This document shows positions 1 to 8,727 of a stretch of DNA of 64,000 nt, one piece after another (the stretch's first letter is position 1; each line of letters opens with the position of its first letter). Origin of the DNA: Bacillota bacterium (GTDB taxonomy: Bacteria > Bacillota > Clostridia > Lachnospirales > Lachnospiraceae); the NCBI GenBank assembly GCA_023392615.1, contig JAEVYT010000041.1, positions 124,001 through 188,000 of the forward strand. The letters are read 5' to 3'. Made by a program: the position numbers and the translations under genes. A model generated the notes under the pieces. The model searched no databases and had not been told where the DNA came from. It was given only the letters and a program-made list of their open reading frames with translations.

Positions 1-119
1 ATAACACGTTCTATCTTCCCAATGCGGTCAATTGCCTCCCCTAACAACTGATCCACATTTTTCAGATAGTCCATCTCCATATCACCATATTCAAATATCT
101 TAGTTCTCACTGTCTTCAT
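1..119 (-). CDS. DNA-3-methyladenine glycosylase II-like protein, N-terminal fragment
   Basis: The first 39 codons of a gene that runs off the left edge. The visible N-terminus (containing FEYGDMEMDYL and LGEAIDRIGKIER) resembles the start of clostridial AlkA/HhH-GPD DNA glycosylases, which excise alkylated bases in base excision repair. The helix-hairpin-helix and catalytic Asp lie outside the window, so the family call rests on the N-terminal signature alone. The ATG at 117-119 is preceded by a GGGGGA ribosome binding site at about 125-130, which supports the start. Confidence 0.6.
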   Translation of the reverse strand, partial: MKTVRTKIFEYGDMEMDYLKNVDQLLGEAIDRIGKIERV

Positions 120-312
120 TATCTTCCCCCGTCCCTACAAATCAATGTTTTACGAAAACAATTTTTATCTACAATACATCTTAGTTGACGTAGTGAGTGA
201 TTATTCCGCTTTATTAATACTCCCGTAATTTTTTATACATTACTCTTTTATTACTATTTTTCATAATTTCCTTCAAAATAATACAACCTGTTTTATTTAC
301 ATAAAATGAAAT

Positions 313-353
313 GAACCCCCATTGTTAGATTATTTGTCCAACAAAAGAGGTTC
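313..353 (-). terminator. Probable terminator of the aldo/keto reductase gene
   Basis: On the minus strand GAACC and TTGTT pair with AACAA and GGTTC around a loop of about a dozen bases, with a T-rich stretch after it. It starts 15 bases past the stop codon of the gene at 368. The stem has an internal mismatch, so strength is uncertain. Confidence 0.45.
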
Positions 354-367
354 TTTTCTTTTTTAAT

Positions 368-1558
368 TTATTTTACATGCATGAACTTTCTTGCTACACC
401 AACAATTGGGCGGAATAGAATTCCTTCCATCTCCTTTTTTACAACTCGAAGCTCTTTACGAATCTGAATGTTCTGCGGACAATGGTGCTCACATTTCCCA
501 CAATCCTTACACAAGGAAGCATATGCGGGCTGTTTGGATAAGCTCCCTAGTGTTTGCATATATTTGAAGCGACTTCTTTTTTCATTCAGAAGGTATTTAT
601 CATTATATGCGGAGAAACATCCCGGTATATTTACCCCTGCAGGACATGGCATACAGTAGCCACAGCCCGTACATGGAACCTTAGTTTTCTCCATCATTAC
701 CATCTTTACTCGGTCGAATACACTTAATTCCTCTCCGGATAATGAGTTAGGAAGTACATCAGAGGCAATGCGAATATTCTCTGCCAACTGTTCCTCATCA
801 CTCATTCCCGACAAAATCACGGTAACTTCCGGATGATTCCATATCCACCTTAGCGCCCATTCTACCGGGCTACGTTTCGAATCATAGCTTTTAAATTCTT
901 TGATTACTTCCGGAGGAAGATTATTCACTAATTTACCACCTCGGAGCGGTTCCATCACGATAACCGGAATACCGAGCGAACCGGCTAGCATTAGTCCAGA
1001 TTTGGTTGCCTGATTATTCTCATCTAGATAATTATACTGAATCTGGCAGAAATCCCAAGGATAAGCCTGAAGAATTTCTTCAAAATCTCGTTTGGCACCG
1101 TGAAAGGAAAAACCGATATTTTTAATGGTACCCTGCTTCTTCAGTTGCTCCAACCACTCAATCACACCGATGGAAACCATTCTGTCAAATGTCGCTTTAT
1201 CTGTCAACATATGTAACAGATAATAATCAATATAATCGGTTTTAAGCTTTGTACATTGTGTTTGGAAGATCTTCTTGGCGCCCTCTAATTTACTTACCAT
1301 AAAGGGCGGGAGCTTAGTTGCAATTTTTACCTTTTCTCTGTAACCATCCGTTAACGCATCTCCTAATAAGCTTTCACTTTTACCTCCATGATAAAAGTAA
1401 GCCGTATCAAAATAATTCATTCCTTTATCAATTGCATCACGAATTAATGCAATTGATCTTGGCTCGTCTATATTGTTTCCTTTCATCGGAAATCTCATAC
1501 AACCAAAACCGAGGATTGATAGCTCATCTCCGTTTTTTTCATTCTTTCTAGTTAACAT
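368..1558 (-). CDS. Aldo/keto reductase with C-terminal 2x[4Fe-4S] ferredoxin domain
   Basis: A 396-residue soluble oxidoreductase of the COG1453 type. The first roughly 280 residues form an aldo/keto reductase TIM barrel: FDTAYFYHGG carries the catalytic Tyr, KIATKLPP the catalytic Lys and YYLLHML the His. The last 100 residues hold two cysteine clusters, CTGCGYCMPCPAGVNIPGC and CKDCGKCEHHCP, typical of two [4Fe-4S] clusters. The family is known in anaerobes, where the barrel probably exchanges electrons with ferredoxin instead of relying only on NAD(P)H; the physiological substrate is unknown. It lies 26 bases downstream of the DUF2812 gene on the same strand, so the two may share a transcript. 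The ATG has a GGAGG-type site upstream (AGGAGGC near 1563-1569). Confidence 0.88.
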   Translation of the reverse strand: MLTRKNEKNGDELSILGFGCMRFPMKGNNIDEPRSIALIRDAIDKGMNYFDTAYFYHGGKSESLLGDALTDGYREKVKIATKLPPFMVSKLEGAKKIFQTQCTKLKTDYIDYYLLHMLTDKATFDRMVSIGVIEWLEQLKKQGTIKNIGFSFHGAKRDFEEILQAYPWDFCQIQYNYLDENNQATKSGLMLAGSLGIPVIVMEPLRGGKLVNNLPPEVIKEFKSYDSKRSPVEWALRWIWNHPEVTVILSGMSDEEQLAENIRIASDVLPNSLSGEELSVFDRVKMVMMEKTKVPCTGCGYCMPCPAGVNIPGCFSAYNDKYLLNEKRSRFKYMQTLGSLSKQPAYASLCKDCGKCEHHCPQNIQIRKELRVVKKEMEGILFRPIVGVARKFMHVK

Positions 1559-1584
1559 AATTAGCCTCCTAATGCTATTCTCAC

Positions 1585-2829
1585 TTACGAATTCTTATGC
1601 GCAAACGCTGATTTTTTCATTCTGCAATAATAAGCGGTACACTTTGTTCCCATTAATGCAAGATTTAATGAAAGTAAAATATTTAAACCATACAAAAAAG
1701 TAAGAAAATCAAACGATTTAAACCAAAACCTTTGAATAAATAGTAATAACCATATAATAAGAGTAATCCAAGATACCGAATACGAGTAAGCCAACGTTTT
1801 AGCCTTTTTATAAAGTGCCTTTTTGTTATACGAGAATACGGGCTCTTCTTCCGAGTACTCTTTTCCCCATATGTGCATCGTTTCTATCGAAGATCTTGAA
1901 GCAAAACACAACCTCCAACCATTATTTTTATGATAGTTATAGTAACCCGGTCGTGCATCATACTGCAGATCCACACAATACTTTATATTTCTCGCTAATC
2001 CTTTTATAAAATAAAAACAGATACCTTGTTTGCTGACTTGATAAAGATTATAACCTTCCCGTTCCATTTTCTCAAGCCATTTCTCTTGTAAGTCGGGAGC
2101 TAATGCCCATCCATATCTCCATTTCTTAATCAACTTCATATTATCGATGTTTTCCGGCATCGCATTGTATTCTTGTCCTGGGATACTCGGTTTATCTGCC
2201 TTCGCATTATATACTTGTTTTGGAATAGTTGGCATATCCGGCATCATATTCAATAATCTTTTTAGCTTGTTATTCGTGGCCGACAGACGAATTAGTGTAT
2301 AAAGCTCCCATGCGAACATTACAAGGTATAGTATGCCGAAAATTAAAGTAAAACTAATATATGGCCATGCATTAAAAGTGGCTTTTCCGGCATGTTTACC
2401 TTCCTCGGATAATACGAACAATAAAGACGCTAGTAGAAAACACCCGATAACAAGAGCTATGATTAAACAGGTTGATAAAGCCAATAGAATTCCTGCCACC
2501 AGATTAATATCTTGGTTTCTAGTAACAAAGCCATAATAGTATGCTGATTCAGTCTGCCGATTTTTATTGCGTAATATATAATAATCCTTAACGTAACCTA
2601 CTCTCTCATATCCATGTTCATATAGCGATGCTGCAATATTACCATTTGATTTTTTATCAAATATGATACGGTAATAATGCTTCTGCGCTGACACTTCCTT
2701 AAAATAAAATAAACGTAATTTAAAATCTACCTTCTCAAGTGCATGTCCATTCTCATGCATCTCTGATAGCCATTGTTCTGTTTTTAGTACATCATAACTC
2801 CAAAATGGACGAAACACTACTTTCCCCAT
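1585..2829 (-). CDS. Double DUF2812 membrane protein
   Basis: A 414-residue protein with two related soluble modules, each followed by membrane segments. The first module (residues 1-105, starting MGKVVFRPFWSYD) and the second (about 225-320, starting around KLIKKWRYGWA) both match the DUF2812 pattern: a Trp/Tyr-rich opening, then 'LxxMxxxGyxL' and a strand-rich segment. Hydrophobic pairs follow at about 110-175 and 350-400. DUF2812 proteins are commonly linked to PadR-type repressors in Firmicutes and may act as their membrane partners, but no PadR gene is present in this window. The function is unknown. The start has GGAGGATCT just upstream. Confidence 0.75.
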   Translation of the reverse strand: MGKVVFRPFWSYDVLKTEQWLSEMHENGHALEKVDFKLRLFYFKEVSAQKHYYRIIFDKKSNGNIAASLYEHGYERVGYVKDYYILRNKNRQTESAYYYGFVTRNQDINLVAGILLALSTCLIIALVIGCFLLASLLFVLSEEGKHAGKATFNAWPYISFTLIFGILYLVMFAWELYTLIRLSATNNKLKRLLNMMPDMPTIPKQVYNAKADKPSIPGQEYNAMPENIDNMKLIKKWRYGWALAPDLQEKWLEKMEREGYNLYQVSKQGICFYFIKGLARNIKYCVDLQYDARPGYYNYHKNNGWRLCFASRSSIETMHIWGKEYSEEEPVFSYNKKALYKKAKTLAYSYSVSWITLIIWLLLFIQRFWFKSFDFLTFLYGLNILLSLNLALMGTKCTAYYCRMKKSAFAHKNS

Positions 2830-3044
2830 AGATCCTCCGCACTAATCGATTAATAACTTAGCAATTCCAATATGTGAAACAACATTTTCTTTCACTCTAT
2901 TCATACTTATCACAACAAAAGATATAGAATACTTAAATACATAAGTGACATTATAACATAGAAGAATTTAACAAACAATATATCATAAAATCTTCTTCTA
3001 TAATTTACCACATTGAACTTTTTCAATATTATTCAAAACTATGC

Positions 3045-3103
3045 TTGACATATCTGGTCTATCATGATAGACTTAGGCTATACAAGGTTTATCGCAATAA
3101 ACC
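3045..3103 (+). promoter_or_regulatory. BlaI-type promoter with overlapping palindromic operators
   Basis: A TTGACA -35 (3045-3050) is followed after 17 bases by TAGACT (3068-3073). The perfect 16-bp palindrome GTCTATCATGATAGAC (3057-3072) covers the spacer and -10. A second inverted repeat, GGTTTAT-CGCA-ATAAACC (3086-3103), lies at the likely transcript start. This arrangement fits autorepression by the BlaI-like protein encoded next. The rest of 2830-3174 is AT-rich and contains nothing else recognised. Confidence 0.65.
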
Positions 3104-3174
3104 ACTAATACAAATTATACCGGCTTCTTGATGTGAGATAGAATATCTAGTTGGTATAACGAAAGGATTGATGA

Positions 3175-3540
3175 ATGGATATGGAGCAATATAAGTTATA
3201 TGACGCAGAATACAAGTTTGTAAGTATAATATGGGAGAACGAGCCCATCAATTCAACAGAGTTAGTTCGATTATGTGCCGAACGCCTTGGTTGGAAGAAA
3301 TCTACCACATATACCGTACTTAAGAAGCTTTGCACCCGTGGCATTCTCCAAAACCAGGATGCAATTGTTACTTCTCTGGTAAAACAGGAAGAAATCCAAA
3401 GGTATGAAAGCAACACTGTGGTGGATAAAACTTTCAATGGTTCTCTACCAATGTTTTTAACCGCATTTCTTGATAACAAGAAGTTAACGCCAAAAGAAGC
3501 CGAGGAATTAATTAAAATTATAGAGGAGGGAACAAAATGA
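3175..3540 (+). CDS. BlaI/MecI-family transcriptional repressor
   Basis: A 121-residue winged-helix repressor of the Penicillinase_R family. Features seen are the opening LYDAEYKFVSIIWENEP, the recognition region with GWKKSTTYTVLKKL, and the GILQNQDAIV wing. Such proteins bind DNA as dimers and are cleaved or inactivated when the partner BlaR1/MecR1 membrane protease senses its ligand. The gene ends ATGA-overlapped with the sensor (stop at 3538-3540, sensor start at 3537), so the two are translationally coupled. Palindromes in its promoter are likely its own operators. A link to beta-lactams is not shown, because no beta-lactamase gene is adjacent. Confidence 0.9.
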   Translation: MDMEQYKLYDAEYKFVSIIWENEPINSTELVRLCAERLGWKKSTTYTVLKKLCTRGILQNQDAIVTSLVKQEEIQRYESNTVVDKTFNGSLPMFLTAFLDNKKLTPKEAEELIKIIEEGTK

Positions 3541-5474
3541 CCGTTTTAACCAATCTATTTTTATCCGTTGTAGCAATCAGTACTACGGCCTCAATTGTGG
3601 TAGTAGGAATTCTAGCAGTTCGCGCATTATTAAAGCGATTCCCAAAGAGTTTTTCCTATGTATTATGGCTTTTACTACTCTTTCGCTTGATTTGTCCGGT
3701 TAAAATTCCGTTCCGTTTTAGCCTTATCTCCTTGCTACCTCAAAAGTTATCGCCATTGCATAGTACTACCCTGAATTCATTTCATTCTGTTGCGAATCCA
3801 GCGATGGTTGCGAACCTACCGACCGATTCTGTTCCCACCAATTCATTAAACAATTCCCCATTAACCAACAACTTTGACGGTGTTACTCATATCAACTCCA
3901 CATTAACACTCCCCCATATCTTAACAATGATATGGCTACTTGGAATGATAGCATTGCTAGTTTACAGTGTATATTCCTATCTCCTAATCAAACGAAAAGT
4001 AAGCAGTGCAACTTTAATTCGATATAATATATACGAAACAGATCAAATTACAACCGCTTTTGTATGTGGATTTATCAAACCAAAGATTTATCTACCGATG
4101 AATCTAAAAAATCAAAACTACTATTACATTCTTGCTCATGAACAGATTCATATAAGAAGACTTGACTACTTAATCAAACCCTTTTGCTATTTACTTCTGA
4201 TATTTCATTGGTTTAATCCATTGATGTGGCTATCTTTTGTTCTTATGAGCAAGGACATGGAGATGTCCTGTGACGAAAAGGTCATTCAATTATTTGGCTA
4301 CAATATTCAGAAGGATTACTCCTATTCCTTACTTTCCTTCTCGGGTTCAGCCAATCGATTAATTTCTTTCAGTCCATTGGCCTTTGGTGAGAACAACGTG
4401 AAGTCACGTATTAAAAATATTATGAAATATAAAAAGCCTGCAATTAGCGTAATAATGCTTTCACTCACCATTATAATTGCTTCAAGCGTGTTGTTATTAA
4501 CTGATACTGATGCTTCTGCTCGTCCAACTACAACCGAACCATCCGCTCAAGAGCATGGATACGCCAAGAATACGTATCAATTTAATACAACCAACGAGCA
4601 GATTAAATATAACCCTAAGATTATTGACACTGTGGAGGATATCACAACCAAGTCTTATTCAGAAACCACAGCCAATGAGGTAGAGAAAAACCTAAGCCTA
4701 ATTATGTCCTCACCAACCACCTCTTCCAATCCCTTTGACTACATTAAAGCTCATCAAAAAGAATATGAGGCTATAACAAAGTTTGGAGATGAAGCTTTGA
4801 CTTATCTTTTGACTCAGTTAAGAGATCACCATGCTTCCGGCTTACGCGGATATATCATTATTGAAATCTGTAAGGATATGCTAGGACCTGATTACTCTGC
4901 TCCTAAGAAATATGATAACCCAGATGATTGGTATAACAAATTAGTAACTAATCAAAAAATAATGCTTAATGACTTTGTCTACGATGGAAAAAATCCGATT
5001 GAAAAGTTAGTCTACCAAGCAATCATCGATCAATTTGGCAATACCATGCAAGGCTTTACAATAGTAGCTCCAAAGATATTCGGTTCATATGAGGAGATCG
5101 ATTATCTCAAGGTATTTGTCACAGCTGATATATCCACCTTTGAGATATATAATAAAATTGTTACAAATACCTCCGGCAGCGTTATCCCTATGGCTATAAC
5201 CTTTCAGAAGACCCCCTCTGGTAGTTATCGATTCGTAAAGCTTGATCAAGCCATGGATGGAAACTATTTTGCCCCTTCCATTAAAAAGTTCTGTACTATG
5301 CCGGTATCGAAAAAGCCAATCGAAGGACTTGCAAATAATATCATTAATCAATATGGCAATGATAAAGATATCTCAAATTTATTAACTGTCAACCTCAAAA
5401 AACACCTAGCTAAGAATAATCTCACAGGCATCACCTATTACTCCGTAACAAGCGAAAAAATATTTACACAGTAA
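3537..5474 (+). CDS. BlaR1/MecR1-type M56 membrane metallopeptidase with novel ectodomain
   Basis: A 645-residue sensor protease. The N-terminal half is an M56 peptidase: hydrophobic segments at about 5-30, 38-56, 123-145 and 205-235, zinc-binding HEQIH at residues 201-205, and a downstream DMEMSCDEKV that supplies the third ligand region. A last membrane segment (about 302-322) precedes a roughly 320-residue region that should be extracellular. That region is not the penicillin-binding sensor domain of classical BlaR1: no SxxK/KTG set is visible. The stimulus is therefore unknown. The gene overlaps the repressor by four bases and probably signals to it by proteolysis. It converges with the gene at 5698, with a hairpin repeat in between. 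Confidence 0.83.
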   Translation: MTVLTNLFLSVVAISTTASIVVVGILAVRALLKRFPKSFSYVLWLLLLFRLICPVKIPFRFSLISLLPQKLSPLHSTTLNSFHSVANPAMVANLPTDSVPTNSLNNSPLTNNFDGVTHINSTLTLPHILTMIWLLGMIALLVYSVYSYLLIKRKVSSATLIRYNIYETDQITTAFVCGFIKPKIYLPMNLKNQNYYYILAHEQIHIRRLDYLIKPFCYLLLIFHWFNPLMWLSFVLMSKDMEMSCDEKVIQLFGYNIQKDYSYSLLSFSGSANRLISFSPLAFGENNVKSRIKNIMKYKKPAISVIMLSLTIIIASSVLLLTDTDASARPTTTEPSAQEHGYAKNTYQFNTTNEQIKYNPKIIDTVEDITTKSYSETTANEVEKNLSLIMSSPTTSSNPFDYIKAHQKEYEAITKFGDEALTYLLTQLRDHHASGLRGYIIIEICKDMLGPDYSAPKKYDNPDDWYNKLVTNQKIMLNDFVYDGKNPIEKLVYQAIIDQFGNTMQGFTIVAPKIFGSYEEIDYLKVFVTADISTFEIYNKIVTNTSGSVIPMAITFQKTPSGSYRFVKLDQAMDGNYFAPSIKKFCTMPVSKKPIEGLANNIINQYGNDKDISNLLTVNLKKHLAKNNLTGITYYSVTSEKIFTQ

Positions 5475-5482
5475 TAGATCAA

Positions 5483-5688
5483 GGGCTGTTGCAAGTGAAA
5501 TAATTCGGAGGAATAATGTTATATTGCCATAATGCACTGTTTGGAAGATAGTATTCATAATTTTGTAATTTCGGAGGCGAACATTTATGTACGACTACGA
5601 AATACAAAATATGGATACTGTCCTTCCAACCTGTGTGTGAGGCAAATAACATTGTTCCTAAAGAGAATTATTTCTATTGCAACAGCCC
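5483..5688. repeat. Hairpin repeat, long copy (GGGCTGTTGCAA family)
   Basis: A 206-bp imperfect inverted repeat with ends GGGCTGTTGCAA and TTGCAACAGCCC. An inner stem pairs AGTATTCATAATTTTGTAAT with its near-complement around 5615-5640. It shares the core GCCATAATGCACTGTTTG and the right part CCAACCTGTG with the element at 13684-13824. It lies between convergent genes and could serve both as a terminator. No ORF is seen inside. Confidence 0.75.
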
Positions 5689-5697
5689 ATATAGTCG

Positions 5698-8178
5698 CTA
5701 TATAAATAGGTTTACATTACTGTCTTCGGCTTCACCGAGGTAGTAGCCTACACCACCGATTTTTACACCTTCAATTAATTCTTCTTGCTTTAATCCCATT
5801 ACGTCCATCGACATCTGGCAAGCAACAATTTCAATACCGCTATCCATCGCCGCTTGAATTAGTTCTTCTAGGGAAGATACATTCTTATCCTTCATAACCT
5901 TACGGATCATCTTGCCTCCCATCCCCATCATGTTCAAATTGGAGAGTTTAAGTTTTTTACTACCCCTTGGCATCATCATTCCGAACATATTGTCCACCAT
6001 GCCTTTCTTTACCTTTACCTTTTCTGGTTTTCGAAGGATATTAAGCCCCCAGAAGGTAAAGAACATAGTTACCTTTTTGCCCATTGATGCTGCCCCATTC
6101 GCAATGATAAAAGATGCAATTGCTTTATCCAGATCACCACTAAATACGACCATAGTTTTATTATCTCGAGCCATACCATTCTCCTGACAATATACCAATG
6201 CCTCATTACTGTTACCAAGTTTTTTTATAAATGCTGTAATATTTCCGGCAGATTTACTCAGTTCTAGCAGCTCATTATTGGTACGTTTACACCAAGCCTT
6301 TATATCTTCGTAAAAGCCCGGATCGGAGGCATCCACCTTAAGAATTTGATTTTCCTTTAGTCCATCCATAGAGGCTTTTACTTGCATCAGCGGTCCCGGG
6401 CAACATAACCCACAAGCATCCAATGATTTATCATATTCACCGGCTTTCCTAGTGGAATCTACTGAAGCTACATGAACTGTTTGTGTATCCGGATCAATCT
6501 CCTCCGATACCGAAGTCACCGGTTCATATACCGGTTTAAATTTAAGTGAGGATATTGATTTATAACCACCGGTTATATTCATCACTTTAAATCCATGTTG
6601 TGTGAGTATTCGATCAGCTACATATCCACGAAGTCCTACCTGACAGTATTCTACGATCATTTTATTACTATCCAGCTCTGATAATCGATCTCTTAATTCA
6701 TCTACCGGAATATTAATTGCACCTTCTACATGACCATTCATATATTCGAGTTCGGTACGAACATCCACCAAAGTATACTCCTCAGGATTTAGTTGTTCTA
6801 CATCTCCCCAACTCCCCACATGGGACCTTCCCTCTAGTACGTTCTGCGCTACAAAGCCTGCCATATTAACGGGGTCTTTAGCTGATGAAAAAGGAGGTGC
6901 GTAGGATAGTTCTAATTCAGTCAAGTCCTCAATCGTTCCGCCGAGTCGGATTACCGTTGCAATTACGTCAATTCTTTTATCGACTCCTTCATAACCTATC
7001 CCCTGAGCGCCTAACACTTTGCCCTCTTCATTGAATATCAACTTCAAAGTCATAGGCACCGCCCCTGGATAATAGGATGCATGGGATACTGGATGGATAA
7101 AGATGGTCTTATAATCTACATTTGCTTTCTGTAATGCTCTTTCATTTGCACCAGTACTTGCTGCACTAAGATCAAAAACCTTAATAATTGATGTTCCCTG
7201 GGAACCCTTAAAACGGCTGTTTAATCCAGCTATATTATCTGCAGCGATTCTACCTTGCTTATTTGCAGGTCCCGCCAAAGGAATTGCAGTGCTGTTCTTA
7301 GTAACAAAATCTACTACCTCGATCGCATCACCAACTGCATAGATTCCTTCTATATTCGTTTGCATACGATCATTTACAAGAATATGTCCTTTTACACCAA
7401 ATTCCAATCCACTTCCCTGCAAGAACCTGGTATCCGGTGTGACACCAATCGCCAGAATAACCATATCCGCGGTAATCTTTGTTGAACTGCTTAATGTAAC
7501 TTCAACCTGACTATTCTCTTCACGGAAGGATTTCACCCCATCCTGAGTAATTAAGGATATCCCATTATCGACAAGCTCCTTTTCAGCAAGGATTGCCATA
7601 TCAAAATCAAATGGAGCTAAAATATGAGGCGCTGCTTCCACCAATGTCACGGTTAACCCACGCTCTTTGAGGTTTTCTGCCATCTCAACTCCGACGAATC
7701 CTCCACCGATCACAACAGCACTCATTGTTCCAAGACGATCCACATATTCCTTTACCCGATCGGTATCCGGAATATTTCTCAATGTAAATATCTTATCACT
7801 TTCAATGCCCGGAATATTCGGACGAAGTGCTTTCGCACCGGGAGAAAGCACCAGATAATCATAACTCTCTTCATAAGTGCCTTTTGTTTTGCTATTTACA
7901 GTAACCATCTTTTTATCAGGATCAATTTTAATTACTTCACTATTATTACGAACATCAATTTGAAATCTCGCCTTCATCGCCTCCGGAGTCTGCACCAATA
8001 ACTTACTTCGCTCCTTTATACTTTCTCCGATATAATATGGCAAACCACAATTAGCAAATGATATATACTCGTCTCGCTCAAACATGATAATTTCAGCATT
8101 TTCATCCAGTCTTCTTAATCTGGCTGCAGTAGAAGCACCACCTGCAACGCCTCCTACTATTAATACTTTTTTGCTCAT
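5698..8178 (-). CDS. CoA-disulfide reductase-rhodanese-TusA-DsrE fusion protein
   Basis: An 826-residue multidomain sulfur enzyme. Residues 1-450 form an FAD/NAD(P)H disulfide reductase: GGVAGGASTAARLRR binds FAD and SFANCGLPYY carries the active Cys44 of CoA-disulfide/persulfide reductases. Residues about 465-555 are a rhodanese domain (VDVRTELEY, with Cys512 in EYCQVGLRGY). Residues about 580-655 are TusA-like (ACGLCCPGP), and about 670-826 a DsrE-like module (VVFSGDLDKA, CQMSMDVMG). The modules look suited to passing sulfane sulfur between cysteines and reducing it at the flavin. The start chosen (ATG at 8178) has GGAGTGA eight bases upstream; an in-frame ATG 27 bases earlier lacks a good site. 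It follows an ArsR gene on the same strand. Confidence 0.88.
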   Translation of the reverse strand: MSKKVLIVGGVAGGASTAARLRRLDENAEIIMFERDEYISFANCGLPYYIGESIKERSKLLVQTPEAMKARFQIDVRNNSEVIKIDPDKKMVTVNSKTKGTYEESYDYLVLSPGAKALRPNIPGIESDKIFTLRNIPDTDRVKEYVDRLGTMSAVVIGGGFVGVEMAENLKERGLTVTLVEAAPHILAPFDFDMAILAEKELVDNGISLITQDGVKSFREENSQVEVTLSSSTKITADMVILAIGVTPDTRFLQGSGLEFGVKGHILVNDRMQTNIEGIYAVGDAIEVVDFVTKNSTAIPLAGPANKQGRIAADNIAGLNSRFKGSQGTSIIKVFDLSAASTGANERALQKANVDYKTIFIHPVSHASYYPGAVPMTLKLIFNEEGKVLGAQGIGYEGVDKRIDVIATVIRLGGTIEDLTELELSYAPPFSSAKDPVNMAGFVAQNVLEGRSHVGSWGDVEQLNPEEYTLVDVRTELEYMNGHVEGAINIPVDELRDRLSELDSNKMIVEYCQVGLRGYVADRILTQHGFKVMNITGGYKSISSLKFKPVYEPVTSVSEEIDPDTQTVHVASVDSTRKAGEYDKSLDACGLCCPGPLMQVKASMDGLKENQILKVDASDPGFYEDIKAWCKRTNNELLELSKSAGNITAFIKKLGNSNEALVYCQENGMARDNKTMVVFSGDLDKAIASFIIANGAASMGKKVTMFFTFWGLNILRKPEKVKVKKGMVDNMFGMMMPRGSKKLKLSNLNMMGMGGKMIRKVMKDKNVSSLEELIQAAMDSGIEIVACQMSMDVMGLKQEELIEGVKIGGVGYYLGEAEDSNVNLFI

Positions 8179-8273
8179 AATCGTCACTCCATTCTTTATA
8201 GTCACATTTCTGATTCATGACAAATTTTATTTGTTTCTATCAAATATCCTTATAGAGTAATGGCGTGCTAAGT

Positions 8274-8561
8274 TTACGCCTCTGTTGGAAAAAGTACCGC
8301 TATAACTTCTTTCACTTTATCACTCGTAACCTGGTAATATATTTCCAAACCTTCTCTTCTACCCTCGATAATCCCAGATAAGCGTAATTTTTGAAGATGT
8401 TGGGATATCGTCGATTGCGGCGCTCCTAGACAAGATTGCATATAGGTCACATTGCATTCTCCCTTACTTAACAACCCTCGTATAATACATAGCCGAACCG
8501 GGTGGGCAATTGTTTTTAACAATTCTGCAGCTTCATTGTAGTTTTTATAATTGGTATCCAT
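8274..8561 (-). CDS. ArsR-family repressor, probably sulfur or redox responsive
   Basis: A 95-residue winged-helix repressor. TIAHPVRLCIIRGLL opens the fold, APQSTISQHLQKLRLSGII is the recognition helix, and EIYYQV the wing. Cysteines lie at residues 25, 36 and 44, the last two near the helix used for metal or thiol sensing in this family. No classical metal motif such as CVCDLC is complete. It is the first gene of a two-gene unit with the sulfurtransferase fusion 95 bases downstream, so control by persulfide or a related reactive sulfur species is a reasonable inference. Its ATG has a GAGGAGTG site. Confidence 0.88.
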   Translation of the reverse strand: MDTNYKNYNEAAELLKTIAHPVRLCIIRGLLSKGECNVTYMQSCLGAPQSTISQHLQKLRLSGIIEGRREGLEIYYQVTSDKVKEVIAVLFPTEA

Positions 8562-8634
8562 CGTAACACTCCTCTATATTTGTATTCACTTATCTTTCTT
8601 CCTACTAATTTAATCTTTATATTACTATATTCAT

Positions 8635-8697
8635 ATATTACGATATATAGATATAAAAGTCAACGCAACTGTACAACACTTATGTGACAATGTCACA
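8635..8697 (-). promoter_or_regulatory. Promoter of the arsR-sulfurtransferase unit with nearby inverted repeat
   Basis: On the minus strand TTGACT (8658-8663) and TAATAT (8635-8640) are separated by 17 bases. TATATGAATATA just downstream is an inverted repeat that could be the ArsR operator. Upstream, TGTGAC-AAT-GTCACA (8683-8697) is a perfect inverted repeat resembling a Crp/Fnr site but with a 5-base instead of 6-base centre between TGTGA and TCACA. Confidence 0.6.
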
Positions 8698-8727
8698 AAT
8701 CTATTTTTATGCTCATTGAAGCGTCCT

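Noticed and set aside
3147..3479. 110-residue minus-strand open frame across the BlaI-like gene
   Set aside because: It lies fully antisense to a well-supported repressor gene, its protein matches no family, and no ribosome site precedes it.
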